Assembly: GCA_001816695.1 (NCBI GenBank)
Contig: MHCR01000022.1
Span: 1,603-12,942 of the forward strand
Length of the DNA stretch: 11,340 nt
Origin: Candidatus Woykebacteria bacterium RBG_16_39_9b
Lineage (GTDB): Bacteria; Patescibacteriota; Microgenomatia; Woykebacterales; RBG-16-39-9b
Reading direction: 5' to 3'
Made by a program: the position numbers and the translations under genes. This document shows, in pieces, positions 5,365 to 11,340 of this stretch; position 1 is the first letter of the stretch, and the number at the start of each line of letters is the position of its first letter. The notes below the pieces were generated by a model. That model had not been told where the DNA came from. It saw only the letters and a program-made list of their open reading frames with translations, and ran no database searches.

Positions 5365-5409
5365 TTCGAACAAGGTGAGACTTACGCGCCTTCGCATAAT
5401 TTCAACGTT

Positions 5410-5485
5410 GGCTACGTAGCTCAGGGGTTAGAGCGGGGCCCTCATAAAGCCTAGGTCGCAGGTTCGAATCCTGCCGTAGCCACCA
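5410..5485 (+). tRNA. Elongator tRNA-Met(CAU)
   Basis: This is a 76-base cloverleaf with encoded CCA. The acceptor GGCTACG/CGTAGCC is perfect. The D-arm is GCTC/GAGC, the loop CTCATAA has CAT at 5443-5445, the T-arm is GCAGG-TTCGAAT-CCTGC and the discriminator is A. The acceptor arm and TAGCTCAG match elongator tRNA-Met of E. coli closely, which favours Met over Ile-CAU. The anticodon stem GGGCC/AGCCT contains one G-T pair and a C x A mismatch next to the loop. The latter is unusual and might be corrected by modification or tolerated. Confidence 0.92.
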
Positions 5486-5488
5486 AAG

Positions 5489-5706
5489 ATGCCAAAATCT
5501 GTTGATACTGTGTTGGTTTCTGTTAAACTGATCGATCCAAGATTTTACCATCCAGATACGTGCCTTTACCCTTAGATGAGCGGAACGCTGCATATTATCC
5601 CAATGCCTTTGGCCAAGAATCGAGAAAAATTCTTTAAGAGTTAATCCCTAACCTAATAGAAGTCTCAGAAGAAGAGCGAAGGAGGTATACGTTGCCTCAC
5701 CCTTAA
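5489..5706 (+). pseudogene. Probable broken or decayed short gene after tRNA-Met
   Basis: No intact gene is found here, but two reading frames join into a protein-like sequence. The first starts at ATG 5489, three bases after the tRNA CCA, and reads IDPRFYHPDTCLYP before a TAG at 5573. The next frame continues from about 5572 with LDERNAAYYPNAFGQESRK and meets a TAA at 5635. It then goes on with ELIPNLIEVSEEERRRYTL to a stop at 5704. The residue mix (charged and aromatic, few repeats) looks coding rather than random. One frameshift near 5570 and one in-frame stop would explain it. The family is not recognised. Chance similarity to coding sequence cannot be excluded. Sequencing error is possible but would need two independent events. 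Confidence 0.35.
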
Positions 5707-5707
5707 T

Positions 5708-5736
5708 TTGTAGCGATCAAGCAGCTATGTTATTAT
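5708..5736 (+). promoter_or_regulatory. Promoter of the alpha-2-macroglobulin-like gene
   Basis: TTGTAG (5708-5713), a 17-base spacer and TATTAT (5731-5736) with TG one base upstream (extended -10). The ATG at 5744 follows after seven bases, so the transcript would be leaderless or nearly so. Confidence 0.6.
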
Positions 5737-5743
5737 TGGGCTA

Positions 5744-8700
5744 ATGCTCAAAGGCCCTTCAACCGATTTAAAATCCTCGCCTCCAAGTTCTGTTGATAGT
5801 GCGAAGGTCAATGTTTTTAAAAAGATGATTCAGAAAGTAAAGAGTTGGCAACAGCAGCACCCGCTGAGATTTTTAATAATCTGCTTTTTCCTGCTTTTAT
5901 TGCTAATCTTCATTTCCTCTTTGCTTGCTTTTACTGGTAAAAAAGAAAATCAAACAGCAACTCCTCAAATTGAAAGTAGCGGAGAAGTAAAAGCTTTAAT
6001 AATTGTGGAAACCGACCCACCTTCGGGCGCAACAGATGTTCCTGTTGATAAGGAGATAGTTTTTACTTTTAACGAAGAGGTTACAATCCACGATTTTGAA
6101 CATAATTTGTTCATCGACCCTGCAATTAAAGGTGAGTTTAAAAAAGGTCAATCTAATCAAATAATCTTTGTTCCTGAGCAAAGCCTTCCAGTTGGGGCAA
6201 ATATTACGATTACCATTAGTTCCCAACTTCGTTCCAAAGAAGGGAACCAACTGTTTACCGATTATACCCTCACCTTTTCTACCGACCTAACCGGCAACCA
6301 GGTTAAGTTCATAGAAGAGGGTTTAAGTAATCGTTTTATGAGTTTTCAGACAGGAAAGGAAGCCAAAATTTCAATTGAGTCAGGTTCATCGGTGAAAGGT
6401 GCTGTAAACGTCAATATTTTTGAGGCAAGTCTGGATCAATTCCTAAAATCTTTAATCTACAAAACTAAAAGGGTTTCAAGTAACGATTATGCTTATACCG
6501 GCGACCAATTCATTAATAGTTCAGTTGAAACTTACAAAATGAAAAAGCTTGATAGCAAGGAAGGTTTAAAGGGGAAAGACTCCTTCAACCTAGATTTGAA
6601 GACTGGTTTGTATTATTTAGAGGCAGTCAACAGTAAGAAGGAGAGAATAGGCGAAGTTTGGGTAGCCTTTAACACTAAAGGGCTTATTTTTAGACAAGAT
6701 GATCAAAAGATAATTGTGGCTCCACAGAATCTATCTACAAGTTCTGAAGAGGTAGATGTGGAAATTTCGCTCTATAATCTCGCAGATAAGGTGACTTTGC
6801 TTTCAAAAGAAATGATCGAAACCAAAGTGGAGCTCTCCTTCGAATTTCCAAAAAGACTTGACCTGTTAGTTGGCAAGGCAGATAGTGAGATAATTATTGT
6901 TCCTGTTTCTGTCCCTCAATCGCAGGCTGATCTTAGGGTTTATTACGATTTATCTAAGAAGAACCAACTATTTCTTTATACCGATAGACCGATCTACAAA
7001 AAGGGTGACAAGGTTTATTATCGGGGTTTAGTAAGAAAAGATAATGATGCTTTGTACCAACTTCCACCCAAGGGCCTGACCGTAAGAGTCCTCGCAACTC
7101 GATATTTAAATGACAAAACGACGGTAATTTTAGACCAAAAAGTTCCAGTCCTTTCCGGCGGTGTTTTCTACGGGGAGTTTAAACTCAACGATAATTTTGG
7201 CACTGAGGGTCAATCTATTACAGCAGAAGTGGTTGGGGACAGAAAAGAAGATTATTCTAGGGCTTATGCCTATTTTGACATTCGAAATTACAAGAAACCC
7301 AACTTTGATGTTCAGGTCAAAACCGACAAGGGGGAATACAATCTAAAAGATAAAATTCAAGCTACAATTACAGGATCCTTCAATGATGGCAAACCGATGG
7401 CAGGTCAGGAAGTCCAATACGGTTATACGACCAGCACTTACTACGAAACCGATAAGGCTGTATTTAACAAAAACTTTAATATAAACAATTGGGGTGGCAT
7501 GTGCGGAGGGGGTTTCTTTGGAGATTTTTATATTGATTCTATTGATGATTCGTCACCAAAAGTTAAGTTGGATGCGCAAGGTAAGGCAACAGTGACTATA
7601 GATACTGGAGGATTGCAAGACAGAACTAGCCAATATTTGGTAGTAGTTAGTTTTAAGAAAGATAGCAACGGGAACAAGGTGTTTGGCGCCTCTAAAACAA
7701 TAGTTCACCAAGGAGATGTCAACATTTTCATAAGAAGTAGAAGAACCAGTTTCCTTGAAGGAGAAGATATGTTCGCCAGCTTTTACGCCGAAACAAGAGG
7801 AGGCATTAAGCTAGGGAATAAGGACTTTAACTACGAAATTATTTACAACAAATATGAACAAGAGAATGCCAAAACGACAGAACAAACCTTAATTTCGCTA
7901 CCAGTAAAAACTAACGAAGAAGGAATTGGAGTCATAAAAGAAACATTGGATTTTGGTAAAGTAGGTAGCTACATTTTGCGTGTAAGCGGGGTAGATTCTA
8001 AAGGCAATACAGTTGAGGACAGGAGATATTTCTACGTTAACGAAAGGACAGAAAATGACTATTGGACAAGATTTGAAAGTATCTATTTAAATGTCGTTTC
8101 AGAAAAGAATTCATATAAGGTAGGCGAAACGGCTGAGCTTAAAATTGAATCCCCCAGCAACGTAAAAGCTTTTGTTACATATGAACGAGGCAGGATTTAT
8201 AGTTCCAGTTGGCTGGACCTGAAACAGGGAGGAAACATTCTTCCGGTTGACATAACTGAAGGACTAAGCCCCTCCTTTACCATAGTCTTTAGCTTCTTCA
8301 AAGACGGCCGTTACTACAGTGAGGGCCTTTCTCTCAATGTTCCAGCCATGCATAAACTGTTAAATGTGAAAATAAAGGCTGATAAAGCTAAATATAAACC
8401 GGGTGAAAAAGCTAAATTAACTTTGACCACTACCAATTTTGAAGGAAAAGCGGTTTCTACCAGACTATCCCTGAGTGTGGTGGATAAAGCCATTTATACG
8501 CTTCGTAGAGATGCTACCCAAGCTATTCACTCTGAGTTCTATTACTACCGAGACCGCTCAACCAACGCGTCCTCTTCCTTTACTCGAATCGGGGATTATG
8601 GTGGTGGTGGTGGAGGTGGTGGAGGTGGGGGCACCTTGGCCGATAAATTAGTAGACACTCTTTATTGGAATCCAAATATTCAAACCAACAATGAAGGGTC

Positions 8701-8818
8701 AGCAACTATAACGGTGCCTTTGAACACCTACGAAACGACTTGGAGGGCTTTAATTTACGCGTCCACCAATTCTACAGATGTTGGTCAACAAGAATTGGAC
8801 TTCACAGTCAGTGATTAG
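5744..8818 (+). CDS. Alpha-2-macroglobulin-like membrane-anchored protein lacking the thioester domain
   Basis: The 1024-residue protein has a cytoplasmic tail of about 40 residues and one membrane helix (about 43-63). A Big_5/SbsA-like Ig domain follows (about 88-181, DPPSGATDVPVDKEIVFTF start), then macroglobulin-type domains. The MG2 signature LYTDRPIYKKGDKVYYRGLV lies near residue 412. KADKAKYKPGEKAKLTL and LSLSVVDKAIYTL lie near 880-925. A bait-like stretch follows, with YYYRDRS and eleven consecutive glycines (953-963). Last is the A2M segment LYWNPNIQTNNEGSATITV and TTWRALIYAST. Bacterial A2Ms trap proteases outside the cell, usually with a thioester (CxEQ) domain and about 1500 or more residues. 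This one stops right after the A2M segment, so no thioester, thioester-domain barrel or receptor domain is present. The gene itself is uninterrupted. No penicillin-binding protein 1C partner is adjacent. It may trap proteases without a covalent bond, or serve as a surface scaffold. Confidence 0.85.
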   Translation: MLKGPSTDLKSSPPSSVDSAKVNVFKKMIQKVKSWQQQHPLRFLIICFFLLLLLIFISSLLAFTGKKENQTATPQIESSGEVKALIIVETDPPSGATDVPVDKEIVFTFNEEVTIHDFEHNLFIDPAIKGEFKKGQSNQIIFVPEQSLPVGANITITISSQLRSKEGNQLFTDYTLTFSTDLTGNQVKFIEEGLSNRFMSFQTGKEAKISIESGSSVKGAVNVNIFEASLDQFLKSLIYKTKRVSSNDYAYTGDQFINSSVETYKMKKLDSKEGLKGKDSFNLDLKTGLYYLEAVNSKKERIGEVWVAFNTKGLIFRQDDQKIIVAPQNLSTSSEEVDVEISLYNLADKVTLLSKEMIETKVELSFEFPKRLDLLVGKADSEIIIVPVSVPQSQADLRVYYDLSKKNQLFLYTDRPIYKKGDKVYYRGLVRKDNDALYQLPPKGLTVRVLATRYLNDKTTVILDQKVPVLSGGVFYGEFKLNDNFGTEGQSITAEVVGDRKEDYSRAYAYFDIRNYKKPNFDVQVKTDKGEYNLKDKIQATITGSFNDGKPMAGQEVQYGYTTSTYYETDKAVFNKNFNINNWGGMCGGGFFGDFYIDSIDDSSPKVKLDAQGKATVTIDTGGLQDRTSQYLVVVSFKKDSNGNKVFGASKTIVHQGDVNIFIRSRRTSFLEGEDMFASFYAETRGGIKLGNKDFNYEIIYNKYEQENAKTTEQTLISLPVKTNEEGIGVIKETLDFGKVGSYILRVSGVDSKGNTVEDRRYFYVNERTENDYWTRFESIYLNVVSEKNSYKVGETAELKIESPSNVKAFVTYERGRIYSSSWLDLKQGGNILPVDITEGLSPSFTIVFSFFKDGRYYSEGLSLNVPAMHKLLNVKIKADKAKYKPGEKAKLTLTTTNFEGKAVSTRLSLSVVDKAIYTLRRDATQAIHSEFYYYRDRSTNASSSFTRIGDYGGGGGGGGGGGTLADKLVDTLYWNPNIQTNNEGSATITVPLNTYETTWRALIYASTNSTDVGQQELDFTVSD

Positions 8819-8825
8819 AGATTAG

Positions 8826-8854
8826 TTGACAAAAAGATTACATCTTGCTAGTTT
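8826..8854 (+). promoter_or_regulatory. Promoter of the leader-peptide/zinc-ribbon transcript
   Basis: A perfect TTGACA (8826-8831), a 17-base spacer and TAGTTT (8849-8854) preceded by TG one base upstream. The -10 is weak, but the -35, the spacing and the extended TG compensate. Transcription would start near 8861, a few bases before the small ORF at 8865. Confidence 0.55.
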
Positions 8855-8864
8855 ATTTATTAAG

Positions 8865-8915
8865 ATGTCGAAGTGGTTTACTGCACGCTTTTACTTTTTT
8901 ACTCGCTACCTGTAG
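8865..8915 (+). CDS. Candidate aromatic-rich leader peptide (16 residues)
   Basis: ATG at 8865 opens a 16-codon frame, MSKWFTARFYFFTRYL, ending in TAG at 8913. Seven of 16 residues are aromatic (one Trp, four Phe, two Tyr), the composition of the leader peptides that control phe and trp operons elsewhere. It lies 10 bases after the -10 box, the same spacing as the leaderless genes in this window, so it could be the first translated ORF of the transcript. Its codons run through the 5' arm (8872-8888) of the leader stem, so ribosome position would alter folding. A terminator and a gene with a strong Shine-Dalgarno follow. The TTTTACT-like T-rich repeat within it could produce Phe codons by chance, which is the main reason for caution. 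Confidence 0.45.
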   Translation: MSKWFTARFYFFTRYL

Positions 8916-8961
8916 TTAGGGGCGGGTTTTGCGTGAGGTGAACCACTAGAGAAAGCAAAAC
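8872..8961 (+). promoter_or_regulatory. Structured mRNA leader with mutually exclusive stems
   Basis: Stem A: AGTGGTTTAC (8872-8881) pairs with GTGAACCACT (8938-8947) with one G-U pair. It is continued inward by CACGC (8884-8888) with GCGTG (8931-8935) across a 2 x 2 internal loop, 15 bp in all. Stem B: GTTTTGC (8926-8932) pairs perfectly with GCAAAAC (8955-8961). It shares bases 8931-8932 with stem A and traps the 3' arm of stem A in its loop. Further down, GAGT (8970-8973) can pair with ACTC at 8960-8963 or at 8980-8983. This is the layout of an attenuator or riboswitch. No known riboswitch class is recognised. Confidence 0.5.
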
Positions 8962-8982
8962 TCAAAACGGAGTACAAGAACT

Positions 8983-9003
8983 CGTCCCCAGGGGCGATTT
9001 TTT
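8983..9003 (+). terminator. Intrinsic terminator inside the leader, upstream of the zinc-ribbon gene
   Basis: CGTCCC-CAG-GGGCG (with one bulged T) is followed by A and six T (8998-9003). It ends nine bases before the Shine-Dalgarno of the next gene. A terminator at this position makes sense only if it is conditional, that is, an attenuator. Confidence 0.65.
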
Positions 9004-9011
9004 GTTGGTCG

Positions 9012-9020
9012 AAAGGAGGT
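9012..9020 (+). promoter_or_regulatory. Strong Shine-Dalgarno of the zinc-ribbon gene
   Basis: AAAGGAGGT with four bases to ATG 9025, counted from its last base. It is the only gene here with a clear ribosome binding site, in contrast to the leaderless neighbours. Confidence 0.85.
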
Positions 9021-9024
9021 CGTC

Positions 9025-9291
9025 ATGGGAGAAAAGATCATAATTCATAGGCCCAGCTGTTCTGAGCGTCAACCAATGAGGAGGATGATCAGACCCTTCG
9101 ATTCCACTAAGAATATGGTGTTGGATCAGTGTCCCGAGTGTGGGGTCGAGGTGTTGAAGCGTTACGAGCCAGTCGCAAAATCCCAATCTGAGATCGTCAC
9201 AGAAAGGGGCAATGGGTCAAAACCGTCACGGTTGAAGTTGCCTGAAGTTCGGGTTCCAGTGACGAACCGTAGACGATGGAGATGGGGGTGA
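9025..9291 (+). CDS. Small putative zinc-ribbon protein, function unknown
   Basis: The 88-residue basic protein was not recognised as a named family. Near the N-terminus H8 and C12 (HRPSC), then C36 and C39 (CPECGVEV), could bind one zinc ion, as in zinc-ribbon or treble-clef folds. The C-terminal half is polar and ends in an arginine/tryptophan-rich tail (TNRRRWRWG), suggesting nucleic-acid contact. No membrane segment is present. Base composition is visibly richer in G+C (about half, by eye) than the AT-rich neighbours, and codons such as CGT, CGG and GTC are more frequent. This hints at transfer from elsewhere or strong expression. The start is fixed by the Shine-Dalgarno. Expression probably depends on the upstream leader and terminator. 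A solitary gene between two terminators, it is its own transcription unit. Confidence 0.7.
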   Translation: MGEKIIIHRPSCSERQPMRRMIRPFDSTKNMVLDQCPECGVEVLKRYEPVAKSQSEIVTERGNGSKPSRLKLPEVRVPVTNRRRWRWG

Positions 9292-9363
9292 TCGTTGAGA
9301 GCGACAGATGATCCTGCTGCTTAAACCAAAGCAGGTAACCATTTTCACAACTTCTTGACCTTC

Positions 9364-9402
9364 GGCAGGAACCTCTTCGGAGTATTCCTGCCTTTATTCT
9401 TT
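9364..9402 (+). terminator. Strong intrinsic terminator with UUCG tetraloop
   Basis: A perfect 8-bp repeat GGCAGGAA (9364-9371) and TTCCTGCC (9385-9392) encloses CTC-TTCG-GAG, then TTTATTCTTT. It closes the zinc-ribbon unit, and its T-tract touches the stop codon of the convergent gene. A second small hairpin, CTGCTT (9317-9322) with AAGCAG (9329-9334), lies upstream of it without a T-tract. Confidence 0.88.
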
Positions 9403-9847
9403 AATTACATACTGGGGGAGTCTGATCACTATAAGGTTGAACCTTCTCGTAATTAAACATATAACCGGGGTAATTCTCAGAAACAGAATAATAAGCAGCA
9501 CTGTGGTCAGAGCATCGGATATATTTTATATTCGAAATGTCTATATTGTTACCTGAGAAGGAAGCTAATTCTTCCAGAGAGGTTGGATATCTACTCTCTT
9601 CATTATAGTAAAGAAGCATCTGGGTTGAGAGGTTTTTTAATTCTGCCTGAAGTTTTACGTCGTTTGCCTCTTTGAGTGCCTCAGAAGGCGAAAAACCTCC
9701 TTGCGCGGTTGGTTGATCGGGAGTGTTAGACGTATTTGAATTACTTGAGTTAAGATTAGATCTAAATAAAGTAAAAGTTAGAGTAGAAAATAAAACCGCA
9801 CTAAAAAGAACGCCAGTCAGTAAAGAAATGAGTAAACCACGTGCCAT
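9401..9847 (-). CDS. Pilin-like secreted/membrane-anchored protein
   Basis: From ATG 9847 the protein has 148 residues: a short MARG start, a hydrophobic helix (about 5-27), a Ser/Asn/Thr-rich linker, then a globular part. The latter contains AELKNLSTQMLLYYNEESRYPTSLEELASF, the 'xxL...l..Yy.e...YP.sleeL' pattern found in type II/IV pseudopilins and other prepilin-like proteins. Two cysteines, in YIRCSD and the terminal PPVCN, could form the C-terminal disulfide loop common in pilins. The classic prepilin peptidase site (G followed by F and a Glu at +5) is not seen, so it may be membrane-anchored rather than assembled. A longer frame begins with TTG at 9886, but the ATG directly before the hydrophobic helix is preferred. 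It is divergent from trpS. The role is inferred from the sequence pattern only. Confidence 0.65.
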   Translation of the reverse strand: MARGLLISLLTGVLFSAVLFSTLTFTLFRSNLNSSNSNTSNTPDQPTAQGGFSPSEALKEANDVKLQAELKNLSTQMLLYYNEESRYPTSLEELASFSGNNIDISNIKYIRCSDHSAAYYSVSENYPGYMFNYEKVQPYSDQTPPVCN

Positions 9848-9902
9848 ATATATATTTATTATTTCAAACTTCTTAGCGCCTAGCAAGCTTAGATGGTTGT
9901 TG

Positions 9903-9908
9903 TATAAT
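9903..9908 (+). promoter_or_regulatory. -10 element of trpS
   Basis: A perfect TATAAT ends nine bases before ATG 9918. The -35 is poor. No T-box or other leader fits between -10 and ATG, so classical leader regulation of trpS is excluded. Confidence 0.6.
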
Positions 9909-9917
9909 TGAACAACT

Positions 9918-10910
9918 ATGTCAAAGAGAATTCTTACTGGCGACCGGCCGACAGGAAAATTACATTTGGGCCATTATGTTGGCTCATTAAAAAATAGACT
10001 AAAACTTCAAGATGAGTATGAGGTTTTTATTCTTGTGGCTGATTTACACGCCTTGACCACTAACGTTGATACATCCGTTATCAAACAAAATATTAAAGAT
10101 TTGATTTTGGATCAAATTTCAGTAGGAATCGATCCAAAAAAAGTAACTTTTTGTGTCCAAAGCGGTATTCCCGAAGCGCAAGAGTTGGCAATTATTTTTT
10201 CTATGCTTGTCCCTAAACCGAGACTAGAAAGAATGCCTACCTTAAAAGATGTTATGCGTGATTTGAAAATTGAAAACCCTTCGCTAGGACTACTTTCTTA
10301 CCCAGTATTAATGGCCGCAGATATTTTGATGGTAAAAGCAAATCTAGTACCAGTCGGAAAAGATCAGATAAGTCACGTAGAACTTACTCGAGAAATAGCT
10401 CAAAAGTTCAATTCTATCTATGGGGAGATGTTTCCCTTGCCAGAAGCCTTGATTCCTGAAGAATTAGGCACACTGCCTGGGGTAGACGGAAAGACAAAGA
10501 TGAGCAAAAGCTTGGGTAATGCAATCTTTCTCTCTGACAATGAAAAGGCAGTTCGCGAGAAAGTTGCGAAAATGTACACTGATCCTACTCGCATCCATTC
10601 AACCGACCCCGGAGATGTTAAAAATAATCCGGTTTTTATTTATCTTGATGCATTTGGGGCGCAAGAAGATAAATTAAAGATAGAGGATTATAAGGAGAAA
10701 TATAAAAAGGGAAAAATCGGTGACGTTGAGGTCAAACAATATTTAACTTATGTTTTGGATAAGTTTTTAAACCCAATTAGAGAAAGACGCGCCAGGCTTG
10801 AAAAAGAAGCCGGTTTGGTTGAAAAAACCCTTGAGGAAGGAACAAAAAAGGCTCGTAGCGAGGCTATAGACACCCTTAATAAAGTTAAAGAGGCTATGAA
10901 GCTTATTTAA
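9918..10910 (+). CDS. trpS: Tryptophanyl-tRNA synthetase
   Basis: The 330-residue protein has the usual length of bacterial TrpRS (about 325-350). The N-terminal GDRPTGKLHLGHYVGSL (8-24) carries the class I HIGH motif as HLGH (16-19). The tryptophan and ATP pocket segment GKDQISHVELTREIA lies near 149, and KMSKS is at 194-198 (KTKMSKSLGNAI). The C-terminal helical anticodon-binding part continues to residue 330 with its conserved Y..K..GDVEVK pattern. The enzyme charges tRNA-Trp in the cytoplasm. Both catalytic motifs are intact, so the protein should be active. The gene has its own -10 box with no Shine-Dalgarno. It is divergent from the pilin-like gene and upstream of ftsH, which has a separate promoter. 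Confidence 0.97.
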   Translation: MSKRILTGDRPTGKLHLGHYVGSLKNRLKLQDEYEVFILVADLHALTTNVDTSVIKQNIKDLILDQISVGIDPKKVTFCVQSGIPEAQELAIIFSMLVPKPRLERMPTLKDVMRDLKIENPSLGLLSYPVLMAADILMVKANLVPVGKDQISHVELTREIAQKFNSIYGEMFPLPEALIPEELGTLPGVDGKTKMSKSLGNAIFLSDNEKAVREKVAKMYTDPTRIHSTDPGDVKNNPVFIYLDAFGAQEDKLKIEDYKEKYKKGKIGDVEVKQYLTYVLDKFLNPIRERRARLEKEAGLVEKTLEEGTKKARSEAIDTLNKVKEAMKLI

Positions 10911-10947
10911 CAGGCTCCTCGAGAAATAATTAGTGGTATATTTCACA

Positions 10948-10976
10948 TTGATCTACCCCACATGCAATGGTATAAT
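10948..10976 (+). promoter_or_regulatory. Promoter of ftsH
   Basis: TTGATC (10948-10953), a 17-base spacer and TATAAT (10971-10976) with TG one base upstream (extended -10). A second TATAAT lies at 10987-10992. Unlike its neighbours, ftsH would carry a leader of about 45-55 bases before ATG 11038. Confidence 0.7.
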
Positions 10977-11037
10977 ATTCAGGCTTTATAATTATTAATA
11001 ATAAGTTACTTTTAAACAGTTTTTTGGAAAAATCTCT

Positions 11038-11340
11038 ATGCCGGAAATGCCTAAATTGAAGAAACAAACAAATCAGCCTTGGTGGCGAAACCTTTTAATT
11101 TATGCCGCAGTGATTTTGATTGCTAGCTTTATTATTTTTGGTTTCTTTCAACCTCAAACTCGTAGTGAGATAAAGCCTATTTCGGAAGTGTTAAACGCCA
11201 TTAAGGAAGATAAAGTAGATGAGGTAACTTTAGACGGCTTGAGTATCACTGCTCAATTTAAAAACGGTGATACTATTAAATCCCGACTTCAAGAGGGAGA
11301 AATATTTAATGAGACGTTAAAAAATGCTGATATCGATCCA
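11038..11340 (+). CDS. ftsH: ATP-dependent zinc metalloprotease FtsH, N-terminal part (3'-truncated)
   Basis: The frame from ATG 11038 stays open to the window end (101 residues visible). It shows the FtsH beginning: a short basic, Trp-containing cytoplasmic start (MPEMPKLKKQTNQPWWRN) and the first membrane helix (about 20-37, LIYAAVILIASFIIFGFF). The FtsH extracellular domain then begins, with ISEVLNAIKEDKVDEVTLDG, the segment equivalent to 'sef...v..g.v..v.i.g' in the family. AAA+ and M41 peptidase domains would lie beyond the window. FtsH degrades unfolded or regulatory membrane and cytosolic proteins as a hexamer. A second ATG at 11047 is possible. No strong Shine-Dalgarno is seen. Confidence 0.85.
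   Translation, partial: MPEMPKLKKQTNQPWWRNLLIYAAVILIASFIIFGFFQPQTRSEIKPISEVLNAIKEDKVDEVTLDGLSITAQFKNGDTIKSRLQEGEIFNETLKNADIDP

Noticed and set aside
5402..5593. Minus-strand ORF of 63 codons across tRNA-Met
   Set aside because: Its translation contains LRQDSNLRPRLYEG, the well-known artefact made by reading the antisense of a tRNA.
5679..5706. Shine-Dalgarno-like AAGGAGGT followed by TTG
   Set aside because: The frame it would serve has only four codons (LPHP). It more likely codes for Arg residues in the decayed gene.
9848..9886. TTG start at 9886 for the pilin-like gene
   Set aside because: ATG 9847 lies immediately before the hydrophobic helix, and the extra residues add no recognisable feature.
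9903..9917. T-box or trp attenuator for trpS
   Set aside because: The ATG follows the -10 box by nine bases, leaving no leader.
1..11340. CRISPR arrays, insertion sequences and prophage genes
   Set aside because: No regularly spaced repeats, transposase or phage structural genes were seen on either strand.

Overview
The window looks like a chromosomal segment of a low-GC bacterium with very compact gene organisation, most probably a Candidate Phyla Radiation (Patescibacteria) member. The hints are short ancestral-type proteins, a CvpA-CAP fusion, a DUF6941-like protein, a tyrosine recombinase of unusual active-site composition, and almost no Shine-Dalgarno sequences, with TATAAT-type -10 boxes only 5-14 bases before many ATGs. 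This placement is inference from gene style; no rRNA is present to confirm it.

Layout. 1-216: the end of a response-regulator receiver domain. 241-2428 (+): a GalT-like nucleotidyltransferase, a MIP18/DUF59 iron-sulfur assembly protein and a CvpA-CAP membrane protein. 2448-2731: a promoter followed by a remarkable tRNA locus. A tRNA (Lys-UUU or Thr-UGU) is interrupted in its anticodon loop by 153 bp that contain a complete tRNA-Ile(UAU). 2738-3136: a DUF6941-like protein starting 12 bases after that tRNA. 3140-4012 (-): a Xer-like recombinase. 4251-4598: an FtsB/DivIC-like division protein. 4614-5072 (-): a membrane-anchored Ig-like protein. 5202-5485: initiator and elongator tRNA-Met, separated by a terminator and a new promoter. 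5489-5706: probable broken gene. 5744-8818: a 1024-residue alpha-2-macroglobulin-like protein that ends before any thioester domain.

8826-9402 is the other unusual block. A promoter is followed by a 16-codon ORF with seven aromatic codons, competing stem-loops and an intrinsic terminator. Then come a strong Shine-Dalgarno, an 88-residue putative zinc-ribbon gene of higher GC, and a UUCG-capped terminator. This is the architecture of an amino-acid attenuator, though the regulated gene is unknown. 9401-9847 (-) is a pilin-like secreted protein. 9918-10910 is tryptophanyl-tRNA synthetase. 11038-11340 is the N-terminus of FtsH, cut by the window end.

The genes do not form one pathway. They are a mix of housekeeping functions (translation, division, proteolysis, Fe-S assembly) and cell-envelope proteins, mostly with individual promoters. 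The two items most worth follow-up are the tRNA-within-tRNA locus and the aromatic-rich leader with terminator.
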